Source: Bacillota bacterium
GTDB taxonomy: Bacteria > Bacillota > Clostridia > Lachnospirales > Lachnospiraceae
NCBI GenBank assembly: GCA_023419655.1
Contig: JAEZXP010000057.1
Location: 1-9,680 of the forward strand
Length of the DNA stretch: 9,680 nucleotides
Direction of reading: 5' to 3'
The translations under genes were made by a program, and so were the position numbers. The number at the start of each line of letters is the position of its first letter. Position 1 is the stretch's first letter. Below are positions 1 through 7,366 of the stretch, in pieces. The notes beneath the pieces were generated by a model that saw nothing but the letters and a program-made list of their open reading frames with translations, ran no database searches and was not told where the DNA came from.

Positions 1-49
1 ACACGGTATGCCTGATAATATATAGTAAAGAAATTGAGGAGGTAAGCTG

Positions 50-133
50 ATGTTAGCAAATCTTGCAAGGAAGGATTACGGTACGATGATTTCCAATAGC
101 TGCTCGTTTTGGCGATGTTATAAGTCGGTGTAA
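50..133 (+). CDS. possible 27-residue leader peptide or small protein
   Basis: An ATG at 50 sits 7 bases after a near-ideal ribosome binding site, GAGGAGG (36-42), much stronger than the site of the following transporter gene. The peptide is 27 residues long, begins MLANLARKDYG and ends SCSFWRCYKSV, with two cysteines and a Trp near the C-terminus. I do not recognise it. A reading frame open from the window edge ends at TGA 48-50 and overlaps this ATG as TGATG, so it could also be coupled to an upstream gene. It lies 64 bases before the binding-protein gene, which would suit a leader peptide or a small independent protein. No terminator/antiterminator pair is evident after it, so an attenuation role is not shown. 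The evidence is the ribosome binding site and position only. Confidence 0.35.
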   Translation: MLANLARKDYGTMISNSCSFWRCYKSV

Positions 134-197
134 AAGCAGCTTTAGAAAACATGAAGACGGACGATTTAATTTTATGAATGAAAGGATAAGTAACTTT

Positions 198-1304
198 ATG
201 AAGAAACTAATTGCAGGTTTACTGGTGTTTGGCTTATTATTAACCGTTACCGCTTGCTCGAATACGAAACAGTCTCCTTCACCGGGAACGGATTCTGAAT
301 TACCCGGTTCAAATAATGAGGAGTCGAAACTTGAACAAACAACAATTAATCTGGGTCATCTTAATTCCACGGCCCATCTCCTGGCTTTTGTGGCACAGGA
401 AGAAGGGTATTTCAAAGAGGAAGGGCTGACGGTAACCCTTACGCAATTCTCCAGCGCTTCCGAGCTTTCGGCAGGACTTCTGTCGGGAAAGCTGGATGTG
501 GCATTCATCGGTTCGGTTCCGGCCCTCACGTTCCAAAGTAAGGGGCAGGACCTTTCGATTTTCGGCGGTGCAATGACGAACGGACATGGTTATGTCATTA
601 AGAAAGAATTTACCGAAGGTGTTAGCGACGTTGATATACATATTCTTAAAGGCCGGAATGTAGCATCCGTTAATAACAGTATTCAGGATGCCGAACTACA
701 GATACTTTTGAAAAATGCAGGAATTGAAATTGGTGAAGGCAGCGATAAAGTAAATATTGTTTACTTTGACAGCCAAAAGGATGCCTATGCGGCTTTGCAA
801 AATAGCACAATTGATGCGGCTTCCGTTTATTCGCCTTATGCGTCTCTTGCAAAAGGCCAGGGCTACGAAGTGGTTTACTACTGCTCGGAAGAGGAGGCGT
901 TAAGAAACCAGCCTTGCTGCCGTCAGGTTGCCGCGACCGGCGCTCTTGCCGAGAAGCCGAATACATACACCGCTTTGGAAAGGGCTTTGATTAAGGCTTA
1001 TAAGTTCTCTCAGGAAAATGAAGATAAAACAATTGCAGATGTTAAAAAGTATATTGATATTGAAGAAGATTACATCCGCACCGAGGTATACGGCGGTTAC
1101 AGTGTTTCCAGTCCTGACCCGGACAAACAAGCGACAATTGAACTAAAAAATACAATTGTTGCGCTGGGATATACGGAGGATTATGATATTGAACCGCTGT
1201 ACAATACCAGCATTTATCAAAAAGCATTGAAGAGCCTGATTGACGAAAATCCGGACGATGCTATTTATCAGGAGCTTCTGGAACATTTCAACGAATTTGA
1301 GTAA
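198..1304 (+). CDS. ABC transporter substrate-binding lipoprotein, NitT/TauT (SsuA/NrtA-like) family
   Basis: This is the extracellular solute receptor of an ABC importer, anchored to the membrane by lipid. From the start at 198 the protein has 368 residues: MKK, a hydrophobic stretch (residues 4-16), then lipobox V-T-A-C with the lipidated Cys at 20, followed by a Ser/Pro/Glu-rich linker to about residue 48. The mature domain shows the family hallmarks: a start like INLGHLNSTAH, 'EEGYFKEEGL' (68-77), and 'SGKLDVAFIGSVPAL' (96-110), the periplasmic-binding type II fold of SsuA, TauA, NrtA and ThiY. A vicinal Cys pair (240-241, NQPCCRQ) lies in the second half. An in-frame ATG at 174 would add 8 residues, but 198 has AAAGGA (181-186) upstream and gives a textbook lipoprotein signal, whereas 174 has no good site. 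The ligand cannot be read from sequence. The neighbouring enzymes suggest a carboxylic acid (aryl or branched) or an amino-acid-derived compound rather than nitrate or taurine. Confidence 0.9.
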   Translation: MKKLIAGLLVFGLLLTVTACSNTKQSPSPGTDSELPGSNNEESKLEQTTINLGHLNSTAHLLAFVAQEEGYFKEEGLTVTLTQFSSASELSAGLLSGKLDVAFIGSVPALTFQSKGQDLSIFGGAMTNGHGYVIKKEFTEGVSDVDIHILKGRNVASVNNSIQDAELQILLKNAGIEIGEGSDKVNIVYFDSQKDAYAALQNSTIDAASVYSPYASLAKGQGYEVVYYCSEEEALRNQPCCRQVAATGALAEKPNTYTALERALIKAYKFSQENEDKTIADVKKYIDIEEDYIRTEVYGGYSVSSPDPDKQATIELKNTIVALGYTEDYDIEPLYNTSIYQKALKSLIDENPDDAIYQELLEHFNEFE

Positions 1305-1311
1305 AAATGAA

Positions 1312-1339
1312 AGCGGAATGGGGCACTTTCCATTCCGCT
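1312..1339 (+). terminator. intercistronic hairpin after the binding-protein gene
   Basis: A perfect 10-bp inverted repeat (AGCGGAATGG at 1312-1321, CCATTCCGCT at 1330-1339) encloses an 8-base loop, starting 8 bases after the stop of the binding-protein gene. What follows is GCTTTAA, only a weak T run, so it is more likely a partial terminator or an mRNA-stabilising 3' hairpin than a full stop. Such a hairpin between the receptor and the ATPase genes is a known way to keep receptor level above that of the membrane components. That role is inferred from position. Confidence 0.6.
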
Positions 1340-1383
1340 GCTTTAAGGAAATATCAGCATAGAAAACAGTGAGGTGAACCCCT

Positions 1384-2196
1384 TTGAAAAAAATAGAGAT
1401 ACGAAATTTGACGGTTGATTATACGGAGAAAAATAATCGGTTCACAGCGTTAAAAGACATTTCTTTTTCCATTAATGAAGGTGAATTTGTCAGTGTAATC
1501 GGCTCCAGTGGCTGCGGTAAGAGCACACTTTTAAGCGTTTTAGAAGGTCTTAGTTCTCCTACGGACGGAACGGTGACCATTGACGGGAATCGGATTAATG
1601 GAACCGGAACGGACCGCGGTGTTGTATTTCAGCACTATTCACTCTTTCCGTGGATGACAGCCCGTAAAAATGTAGCCTTTGGTATTAAGCAGGTTAAGAA
1701 AGGTATCTCAAAATCAGAACGGCTTAAAATAGCAGATGAGTTCATGGACAAAGTGGGACTGGAAGAGTTTAAGCATAAATACCCTTCCCAGCTGTCCGGC
1801 GGTATGCAGCAGCGGGTGGCCATTGCCCGGGCGCTGGCGATGGATACCGATATTCTTCTAATGGATGAGCCGTTTGGTGCAATTGATGTGAAGAACCGGA
1901 CGCTGCTGCAGGAGCTTCTATTAAAATTGTGGGAAGGAGACGGAACACAAAAAAAGAAGACGGTAGTATTCGTAACCCATGATGTAGACGAGGCAATCTT
2001 ACTTGCCGACCGAATTGTTATGATATCTCCAAGCCCCGGAAAAGTACTGAAAGAAATTGCGGTTCCGTTTTTAAGGCCAAGAAAGCGTACCGGCCTTGTG
2101 AATACCAAAGAATACACTTCCTTTAGAAATGAACTGCTTTCATTATTCTACGGAGGAATTGCCGACAAAATTGGCGGGGACGAGGTGGTGCTGTAA
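1384..2196 (+). CDS. ABC transporter ATP-binding protein, NitT/TauT (SsuB/TauB-like) family
   Basis: This is the cytoplasmic ATPase that powers the importer formed with the preceding receptor and the following permease. The 270-residue protein has all nucleotide-binding motifs: Walker A GSSGCGKST (40-48), Q-loop Gln83 in VFQHYSLFPW, signature LSGGMQQ (137-143), Walker B ILLMDE with Asp161/Glu162, D-loop FGAID (164-168) and switch His199 in VTHD. The VFQ...LFPW Q-loop and the MDEPFGAID segment are typical of the SsuB/TauB/NrtD group. Length is normal for the group (about 250-270). The start is a TTG with AGGTG 7 bases upstream; no in-frame ATG fits better. The stop overlaps the permease start by one base (TAATG), so the two are translationally coupled. 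Confidence 0.95.
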   Translation: MKKIEIRNLTVDYTEKNNRFTALKDISFSINEGEFVSVIGSSGCGKSTLLSVLEGLSSPTDGTVTIDGNRINGTGTDRGVVFQHYSLFPWMTARKNVAFGIKQVKKGISKSERLKIADEFMDKVGLEEFKHKYPSQLSGGMQQRVAIARALAMDTDILLMDEPFGAIDVKNRTLLQELLLKLWEGDGTQKKKTVVFVTHDVDEAILLADRIVMISPSPGKVLKEIAVPFLRPRKRTGLVNTKEYTSFRNELLSLFYGGIADKIGGDEVVL

Positions 2197-3116
2197 TGTC
2201 TTTTAAAAAAAGATTTATTCGGACAACAAACCTGTTATTTCTTATACTTATTCTCGTTCAGCTGCTTCCGAATGCTATAGAAGGGGAAGCCTTTGCTTCG
2301 CATACGGTTTGGTTTGCAATGGGTGTTGAGATACTGGTACTGGCGATATCGGCACTTTCAAAAAAGGAAAAAAACCTTCATTTGTTTTTGGATATTATCA
2401 GCTTCATCTATGTACTTCTGATTCTTTGGACATTGGCAACCGTCAAATTCAATATTTTGAATGAAGCGCTATTCCCTGCACCGGGAAAAGTATTTGAACA
2501 GTTCATCCGGGACTATAATAAGCTTTTGGTGAATATAAAAAGCTCCGTTGGTATTATTGTTCAAGGGTACTTGCTGGCGTCGGTGATTGCTATTCCTTTA
2601 GGATTATTCCTTGGTTGGAATAGCAGACTTGGAAACGCAGCCACTTACATATCAAAGTTCCTTGGCTCAATTCCTCCAATTGTATATATCCCATATGGCA
2701 TTGCTCTTTTGCCTACTTTTCGTTCTGTTTCGGTTTTTGTGATTTTTCTGGCAACCTTTTGGCCGGTTCTGGCCAGTACCATGAGCGGAGTACTAAATGT
2801 AGAACAAAAAGTAATTGACTCAGCAAGAGTATTAAATGTTAACAGTTTTACCATGATGTTTTCTATTATTTTGCCTGCGGCTCTTCCTCAGATTTTTATC
2901 GGATGTAATCAGGGACTTAGCGTATCCTTCATTCTCCTGACATCTGCCGAAATGATTGGGGCCCGTGACGGTCTGGGCTATTATATAAAAAATTATTCTG
3001 ATTTTGGCGACTATACGCGAACCATTGTCGGCCTGTTGCTGATTGGTATTGTTGTCGTTGCAATCTCGTTCCTGTTCAATCAATTGCAGCGGTACTTGTT
3101 AAAATGGAAAAGATAA
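2196..3116 (+). CDS. ABC transporter permease, NitT/TauT (SsuC/TauC-like) family, with extra N-terminal membrane segments
   Basis: This is the integral membrane channel subunit of the importer. The core (about residues 91-306) begins with the family's 'LFPAPGKVFEQF' segment and carries the ATPase-contact loop: DSARVLNVNSF (208-218) followed by the LP of ILPAALP (225-231), the EAA-loop equivalent. 'AEMIGARDGLGYYI' (251-264) is also a family hallmark. The protein has 306 residues against about 250-270 for typical SsuC/TauC. The extra length is N-terminal, where hydrophobic segments at about 12-28, 37-53 and 63-83 precede the core, so roughly two membrane segments are added. It starts on the ATG overlapping the ATPase stop. 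The gene ends 13 bases before the oxidoreductase gamma gene, which puts transport and metabolism in one apparent transcript. Confidence 0.93.
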   Translation: MSFKKRFIRTTNLLFLILILVQLLPNAIEGEAFASHTVWFAMGVEILVLAISALSKKEKNLHLFLDIISFIYVLLILWTLATVKFNILNEALFPAPGKVFEQFIRDYNKLLVNIKSSVGIIVQGYLLASVIAIPLGLFLGWNSRLGNAATYISKFLGSIPPIVYIPYGIALLPTFRSVSVFVIFLATFWPVLASTMSGVLNVEQKVIDSARVLNVNSFTMMFSIILPAALPQIFIGCNQGLSVSFILLTSAEMIGARDGLGYYIKNYSDFGDYTRTIVGLLLIGIVVVAISFLFNQLQRYLLKWKR

Positions 3117-3129
3117 TGGAGGTATTGAT

Positions 3130-3666
3130 GTGACAGAGATTATATGGTGCGGCAGAGGAGGCCAGGGAGCTTTCACTGCGGCAAAACTACTGGGAGCGGC
3201 TTATGCACTTCGGAATGAAAACAGTTTTTCGCTGGCGTTTCCTTCTTTTGGGCCGGAACGCCGGGGAGCACCGGTCAGGGCCTTTAGCAAACTGAATGAT
3301 GCACCGATTGGAAACCGCAGTGAGATAGAAAAAGCAGATTATATTGTTTACCTTGATGAGACATTGTTTTCGGACAATGCTTTTTCAAAGCTAAAACCGG
3401 ATGGGAAGATTCTTTTGAATACAAGGCATCGCTTTGACGACGACAGAATCGTCACAATTGACGGAACGGCCCTTGCTCTCGAAATACTGAAGCTGCCTAT
3501 TACGAATACCATCATGCTTGGAGCTTTTACCGTCATGTATGGCGAGATTTCTCTTGTGGATACCGAGGAGGCTATCCGCAGGTATATGCCGTCAAAGCTG
3601 CATGAGGTCAATATTACAGCGGTTAGGCAGGCAGCTGCTGCGGTCAGGAAGGAGGCCATTGGATGA
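3130..3666 (+). CDS. 2-oxoacid:ferredoxin oxidoreductase, gamma subunit (PorG/VorG type)
   Basis: This is the gamma subunit of a four-subunit, CoA-dependent 2-oxoacid:ferredoxin oxidoreductase, equivalent to domain III of fused pyruvate:ferredoxin oxidoreductases. It has 178 residues, the usual length. The glycine-rich GRGGQG is at 8-13 and the family block FPSFGPERRGAPVRAF at 37-52. It starts at a GTG (3130) with GGAGG (3118-3122) 7 bases upstream. An ATG two bases earlier is followed at once by a stop and cannot be used. Its stop overlaps the delta start as ATGA. The family includes pyruvate, 2-oxoisovalerate, 2-oxoglutarate and aryl-pyruvate enzymes, which this subunit does not distinguish. 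Confidence 0.93.
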   Translation: MTEIIWCGRGGQGAFTAAKLLGAAYALRNENSFSLAFPSFGPERRGAPVRAFSKLNDAPIGNRSEIEKADYIVYLDETLFSDNAFSKLKPDGKILLNTRHRFDDDRIVTIDGTALALEILKLPITNTIMLGAFTVMYGEISLVDTEEAIRRYMPSKLHEVNITAVRQAAAAVRKEAIG

Positions 3667-3953
3667 AGCCGTTTTTAAGGGAGAAATATCCGAATACACC
3701 GGATGAAATTCCGGACACAACCGCTTATGAAGCAGGGTATCTTGTTACAAAGAATGCCGACTGGCGGAATGTACGTCCGGTGGTTGAACTGGAAAAATGC
3801 ATTGGATGTCTTCAGTGCTACTTATATTGTCCGGACGGCGTTATTAGAAGGGAAGGCAAAAAGGTGGCGGTTGATTATGATTTTTGTAAGGGCTGCGGTA
3901 TCTGCAAGAAGGTCTGCAGGCCGGGAGCGATAAGAATGGAGGCTGAAGAGTAA
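3663..3953 (+). CDS. 2-oxoacid:ferredoxin oxidoreductase, delta subunit (two [4Fe-4S] ferredoxin domain)
   Basis: This is the electron-transfer subunit that carries electrons from the thiamine diphosphate site towards external ferredoxin. The 96-residue protein has two CxxCxxCxxxC motifs: Cys46, 49, 52 and 56 (CIGCLQCYLYCP) and Cys75, 78, 81 and 85 (CKGCGICKKVC), enough for two [4Fe-4S] clusters. In the second motif the last Cys is followed by Arg-Pro rather than directly by Pro, a small departure from the usual form. About 45 residues precede the clusters, as in PorD/VorD proteins. The start ATG overlaps the gamma stop by 4 bases (ATGA) and the stop overlaps the alpha ATG by 1 base (TAATG), so subunit synthesis is probably coupled. 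Confidence 0.94.
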   Translation: MKPFLREKYPNTPDEIPDTTAYEAGYLVTKNADWRNVRPVVELEKCIGCLQCYLYCPDGVIRREGKKVAVDYDFCKGCGICKKVCRPGAIRMEAEE

Positions 3954-5119
3954 TGGCAAAATATTTTTTATCAGGAAATGAAGCCTTTGCCTATGGAGCA
4001 TGCCTTGCACGTCCGCAGGTTATCTCGGCATATCCGATTACTCCGCAGACGATTGTTGTTGAGAAGCTGTCCGAGATGGTTGAGGATGGAAGCCTTCATG
4101 CGGAATTTATCCATGTGGAGTCCGAGCATTCGGCACTTTCATGCGCAATCGGGGCATCGGCGGTGGGTGCCAGGGCCTTTACTGCAACGTCCTCACAGGG
4201 GCTGTTGTATATGGCGGAATGTCTTCCCTATGCAGCAGGCGGACGCTTCCCGATTGTGATGATGAATGCGAACCGTTCCACAGCTTTACCTTGGAATATT
4301 TACGGCGACCAGCGGGATTCTCTCTCCCAGCTTGACGCCGGATGGATACAGGCCTATGCAGGGAATGCACAGGAAAGCTTAGATTTGGCTTTGATGAGCT
4401 TTTTCATTGCCGAGCAGAAAGAGGTTTCCACGCCTTTTATGGCAAACCTTGACGGTTTTGTTCTGACCCATACCTATGAAACAGTGGATGTACCGGAGCA
4501 GGCAGAGGCAGATTTGTTTTTACCTTCCTATAAGACAGAGAATAAGCTGGATTTTGAACATCCCCGTAATCTTGCCTTTTCAGCCGGTCCCGAGCACAAT
4601 ATGGTTTTTAAGTATAAGGAGCATATCGGAATCCTTCATGCCAGAAAGGTCATTGCACAGGCAGAAGAAAAGTTTGCCGAAATCTTCGGAAGAGCTTATA
4701 CAGGGCTTACAGAAAACTATCGGACGGATGACGCTGAGTATATCATTATCACCCTTGGCAGCATTGCCGGACTGGTCAGGGAAACCGTCGATAAGCTGAG
4801 AGAAAGCGGTAAAAGGGTTGGCCTTTTGCGTATTCGCTATATGCGTCCGTTTCCTAATGATGAAATCTGTCAGGCCGTAAAAAATGCGAAAGCGGTGGCG
4901 GTTTTGGAAAAGGATATTTCCTTCGGCAACGAGGGTACGGTCTATACCAATGTCAACTCTGCATTATACAAGGCCGGATTATTGGTGCCATCGTCTAATT
5001 ATATCGGCGGACTTGGCGGCAAAAACATATCAGAGGAAGAGATTGTAAACATATTTGATGACTTGAAAAAAGAAAAACCGGCTGTCCGGTTTTTGGGTAT
5101 CGGAGGTGACGGAGAATGA
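3953..5119 (+). CDS. 2-oxoacid:ferredoxin oxidoreductase, alpha subunit (PorA/VorA type)
   Basis: This is the alpha subunit, which forms the active site with beta and binds substrate, CoA and part of the thiamine diphosphate. It has 388 residues, the normal length for PorA. Visible landmarks: SGNEAFAYGA (7-16), AYPITPQT (26-33, the conserved YPITP motif), Glu56 in HVESEHSA (the glutamate expected to activate thiamine diphosphate), GARAFTATSSQG (72-83), and MNANR ending in Arg108, the position linked to substrate/CoA binding in this family. The middle contains DAGWIQAYAGNAQE (128-141) and NLDGFVLTHTYE (165-176), very close to canonical PorA. The C-terminal part (about 240-388) is the transketolase-C-like domain. 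Substrate specificity cannot be fixed by eye. The aminotransferase and CoA ligase in the same operon argue for an amino-acid-derived 2-oxo acid rather than central pyruvate. Confidence 0.94.
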   Translation: MAKYFLSGNEAFAYGACLARPQVISAYPITPQTIVVEKLSEMVEDGSLHAEFIHVESEHSALSCAIGASAVGARAFTATSSQGLLYMAECLPYAAGGRFPIVMMNANRSTALPWNIYGDQRDSLSQLDAGWIQAYAGNAQESLDLALMSFFIAEQKEVSTPFMANLDGFVLTHTYETVDVPEQAEADLFLPSYKTENKLDFEHPRNLAFSAGPEHNMVFKYKEHIGILHARKVIAQAEEKFAEIFGRAYTGLTENYRTDDAEYIIITLGSIAGLVRETVDKLRESGKRVGLLRIRYMRPFPNDEICQAVKNAKAVAVLEKDISFGNEGTVYTNVNSALYKAGLLVPSSNYIGGLGGKNISEEEIVNIFDDLKKEKPAVRFLGIGGDGE

Positions 5120-6009
5120 GCCTGACAGCAAAAACATTAAGTGAGGAAGAATTCTTTTACGGTCATAAGGCCTGTGCAGGCTGCGGAGGCAGTCTTGCAG
5201 TAAGAATTGCGCTTAAAGTGTTGGGGGAACGCTCAGTTGCGGTGTTACCGGCCGGATGTATGTCGGCGGTCGGCTTTAATTTCCCGCAGCTTTGCTTTGG
5301 AAATAATGCAATCATATCAACGTTTGCCGGTACAGCTTCTATGCTGACCGGAATTGAGGCGGGACTTCGGGCGCAGGGAATGAAAGATTTCCATGCGGTG
5401 GGCTTTGCCGGTGACGGCGGAACAGCCGATATCGGAATTCAGGCTCTTTCCGGTGCAATTGACCGCAACGATGATATTTTATATATCTGCTATGATAACG
5501 AGGCCTATATGAACACCGGAATTCAGAAAAGCTCCCTGACACCATTTGGTGCAAGGACGACCACAACTCCGGCGGGGAAAAACATCCGCGGTAACATTCG
5601 GCCTAAGAAAAATATGTTCGAGATTGCGGCTGCCCATGGGATAACCTATGCCGCTACCGCCAGCGTCGGATATCTGAATGATTTTATGCGTAAGGTTGAG
5701 AAGGCGTCAAAAATCCGGGGAACAAAGTATATTCATGTAATAGCTCCCTGTCCGACCGGCTGGAGTACACAGACGTATGAAACGATTGAATTGGCAAAAG
5801 AAATCGTTGACTGCGGACTTTGGTATCTTGCCGAATATGAGAACGGTGAATTTGTCTTGAATTTTTCGCCTGAGAAATTCTCTGACATCGGAGCTTATGT
5901 CAAACGACAGGGCAGATTTAAGCATATGACGGAGGATGATATTCAATTCATTCAGGATTCCTGCAGCAAGAAGTGGGAGTACATTCGTAAAACCTTTAAA
6001 TCAAACTAG
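5116..6009 (+). CDS. 2-oxoacid:ferredoxin oxidoreductase, beta subunit (PorB/VorB type, thiamine diphosphate binding)
   Basis: This is the thiamine-diphosphate and proximal [4Fe-4S] subunit. The 297-residue protein has CAGCGG (Cys20, Cys23), Cys48 in PAGCMS and Cys212 in APCPTGW, the four-cysteine set of PorB. The thiamine-Mg motif is GDGGT (99-103) with Asn128 in CYDNEAYMNTG. The segments TPFGARTTTTPAGK (142-155) and KNMFEIAAAHG (165-175) are typical of the family. All catalytic features appear intact, so the complex should be active. The start ATG overlaps the alpha stop by 4 bases (ATGA). The stop TAG lies inside the next gene's ribosome binding site (AGGAGG at 6008-6013). Confidence 0.95.
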   Translation: MSLTAKTLSEEEFFYGHKACAGCGGSLAVRIALKVLGERSVAVLPAGCMSAVGFNFPQLCFGNNAIISTFAGTASMLTGIEAGLRAQGMKDFHAVGFAGDGGTADIGIQALSGAIDRNDDILYICYDNEAYMNTGIQKSSLTPFGARTTTTPAGKNIRGNIRPKKNMFEIAAAHGITYAATASVGYLNDFMRKVEKASKIRGTKYIHVIAPCPTGWSTQTYETIELAKEIVDCGLWYLAEYENGEFVLNFSPEKFSDIGAYVKRQGRFKHMTEDDIQFIQDSCSKKWEYIRKTFKSN

Positions 6010-6021
6010 GAGGAAACAGTA

Positions 6022-7353
6022 ATGAGTGAAAGAAAGTATTGGAACGAAGAGATTGAAACCATGCCCAGAGAGGAGCTGGAAAAGAGGCAGCTTGCCGATT
6101 TGCAGGAGATTGTAAAGTTTGCGTATGACAACGCTCCTCATTATAAGCGTTCCTTTGATGCGGCAGGTTTAAAGCCTGAGGATATTCAGTCTCTGTCGGA
6201 TATTCAGAAACTTCCGTTTATCGATAAAAAGACGCAGCGTGATACACAGGGAGTAGGCTCCTTTTTGGGAGAGCTCTGTGCCGTACCGGAAGAAGAGGTG
6301 ATTTTTATTTCCACTTCGTCGGGCTCCACAGGGGTTCCGACCATGAGCCCTTTTACAAGAAAGGACTTTGACGAGTTTCAGGATACCGAAAGCCGCTGGT
6401 TCTGGCAGGCGGGAATGCGGCCGAAGGACCGTTATGTCCATGGGCTGAATTTTTCGTTATATGTCGGCGGACCGGATGTTATCGGAGCTCAGAATCTGGG
6501 TGCGCTGTGTATCTGGGCAGGCACGCTTCCCAGTGAGAGACTGCTGTTCGTACTTAAGACCTATCAGCCGACCGTTATTTGGACCAGTCCGTCTTACGCA
6601 TGGCAGTTGGGTGAAAAAGCACTTAAAAGTGGTATCGACCCGAAAAAGGACCTTTCCATAAAGAAAATTATTGTTGCCGGGGAGCTTGGCGGTTCGATTG
6701 AAGCCACCAGAAAAGCAATCGAGGATTTGTGGGGTGCTGAAGTCTATGATTTTTACGGATTATCAGATATTTTCGGTGCCTGTGCAGCAATGTGTGAGGT
6801 AAAGGATGGTTTGCATATCGCGGAAGACCATATTCTGGTCGAGACCATTGATATTCATACCGGCGAGATAGTAGAGCCCGGGGAGGTGGGAGAGCTGGTA
6901 TACACAACACTTCGCAAACACGCAAGGCCTTTGATTCGTTTTCGTACCGGCGATATCGGCAGGATAGATTATACTCCCTGCCCCTGCGGACGCACCCATG
7001 GCAGAATCCATATCAACGGAAGAAAGGATGATATGTTTATCGTTTCTGCTGTTAATGTATTCCCCAGTGATATTGAGGCCGTCATTCGTGAGCTGAAGGG
7101 AATAACCGGTGAATACCTGATACGGATTATTGAAAAGGATTATACGAGCAAATTCTCTGTAGAAGTTGAAAAGAATGCGGATAATAATGAATCAGATGAT
7201 AATGTAGCGGTTCAGGTTGCCGAAGCATTGAAAGCAAGAATCGGTGTGAAGCCCTATCGTGTTAAGGTACATCCCGATGGTGCACTGAACACACGGTCAG
7301 AGCACAAGGCGAAGCGCGTTATTGATGAACGCGGTCTTAGCCAAACGATATAA
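6022..7353 (+). CDS. AMP-forming CoA ligase, phenylacetate-CoA ligase (PaaK) family
   Basis: This enzyme is predicted to activate a carboxylic acid with ATP and CoA to an acyl-CoA, AMP and pyrophosphate, with aryl acids as the prototype substrates of the family. Its 443 residues match PaaK-type ligases. Motifs: the ATP-binding loop STSSGSTGVPT (97-107), YGLSD (245-249), DGLHIAEDHILVE (262-274), TTLRKHARPLIRFRTGD (295-311), the CPCGRTH cluster (320-326), the hinge NGRKDD (332-337), and the C-terminal HKAKRVID (428-435) that should supply the catalytic lysine. Two differences from textbook PaaK stand out: Val105 where Lys is usual (TGKPT), and Asp249 where Glu is usual (YGLTE/YGLSE). AGGAGG lies 8 bases before the ATG. 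Placement directly after the oxidoreductase implies a shared acyl-CoA. Indoleacetate, phenylacetate, hydroxyphenylacetate or an aliphatic acid are all possible substrates. Confidence 0.9.
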   Translation: MSERKYWNEEIETMPREELEKRQLADLQEIVKFAYDNAPHYKRSFDAAGLKPEDIQSLSDIQKLPFIDKKTQRDTQGVGSFLGELCAVPEEEVIFISTSSGSTGVPTMSPFTRKDFDEFQDTESRWFWQAGMRPKDRYVHGLNFSLYVGGPDVIGAQNLGALCIWAGTLPSERLLFVLKTYQPTVIWTSPSYAWQLGEKALKSGIDPKKDLSIKKIIVAGELGGSIEATRKAIEDLWGAEVYDFYGLSDIFGACAAMCEVKDGLHIAEDHILVETIDIHTGEIVEPGEVGELVYTTLRKHARPLIRFRTGDIGRIDYTPCPCGRTHGRIHINGRKDDMFIVSAVNVFPSDIEAVIRELKGITGEYLIRIIEKDYTSKFSVEVEKNADNNESDDNVAVQVAEALKARIGVKPYRVKVHPDGALNTRSEHKAKRVIDERGLSQTI

Positions 7354-7366
7354 GGAGGGTTATTCT

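Noticed and set aside
1..50. C-terminal end of an upstream gene (open frame from the window edge to TGA 48-50)
   Set aside because: Only about 15 codons are visible with no recognisable motif; open frames of this length occur by chance. Kept only as context for the small ORF at 50.
174..197. Earlier start for the substrate-binding protein
   Set aside because: The ATG at 174 lacks a good ribosome binding site and would place a polar MNERISNF before the lipoprotein signal; 198 gives a standard signal and has AAAGGA upstream.
1..197. Thiamine (TPP) riboswitch before the NMT1-like transporter
   Set aside because: Receptors of this fold can import thiamine precursors, but the conserved TPP-box segments are not present here.
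198..3116. Naming the transporter ssuABC, tauABC or nrtABC
   Set aside because: Family membership is clear but substrate is not. The enzyme neighbours do not include a sulfonate monooxygenase or nitrate reductase.
3128..3133. ATG at 3128 as start of the gamma subunit
   Set aside because: It is followed directly by TGA; the GTG at 3130 is in the correct frame.
7322..7366. ATG at 7322 as start of the aminotransferase
   Set aside because: It lies inside the ligase coding region without a ribosome binding site; the ATG at 7367 has GGAGGG at ideal spacing and fits family length.
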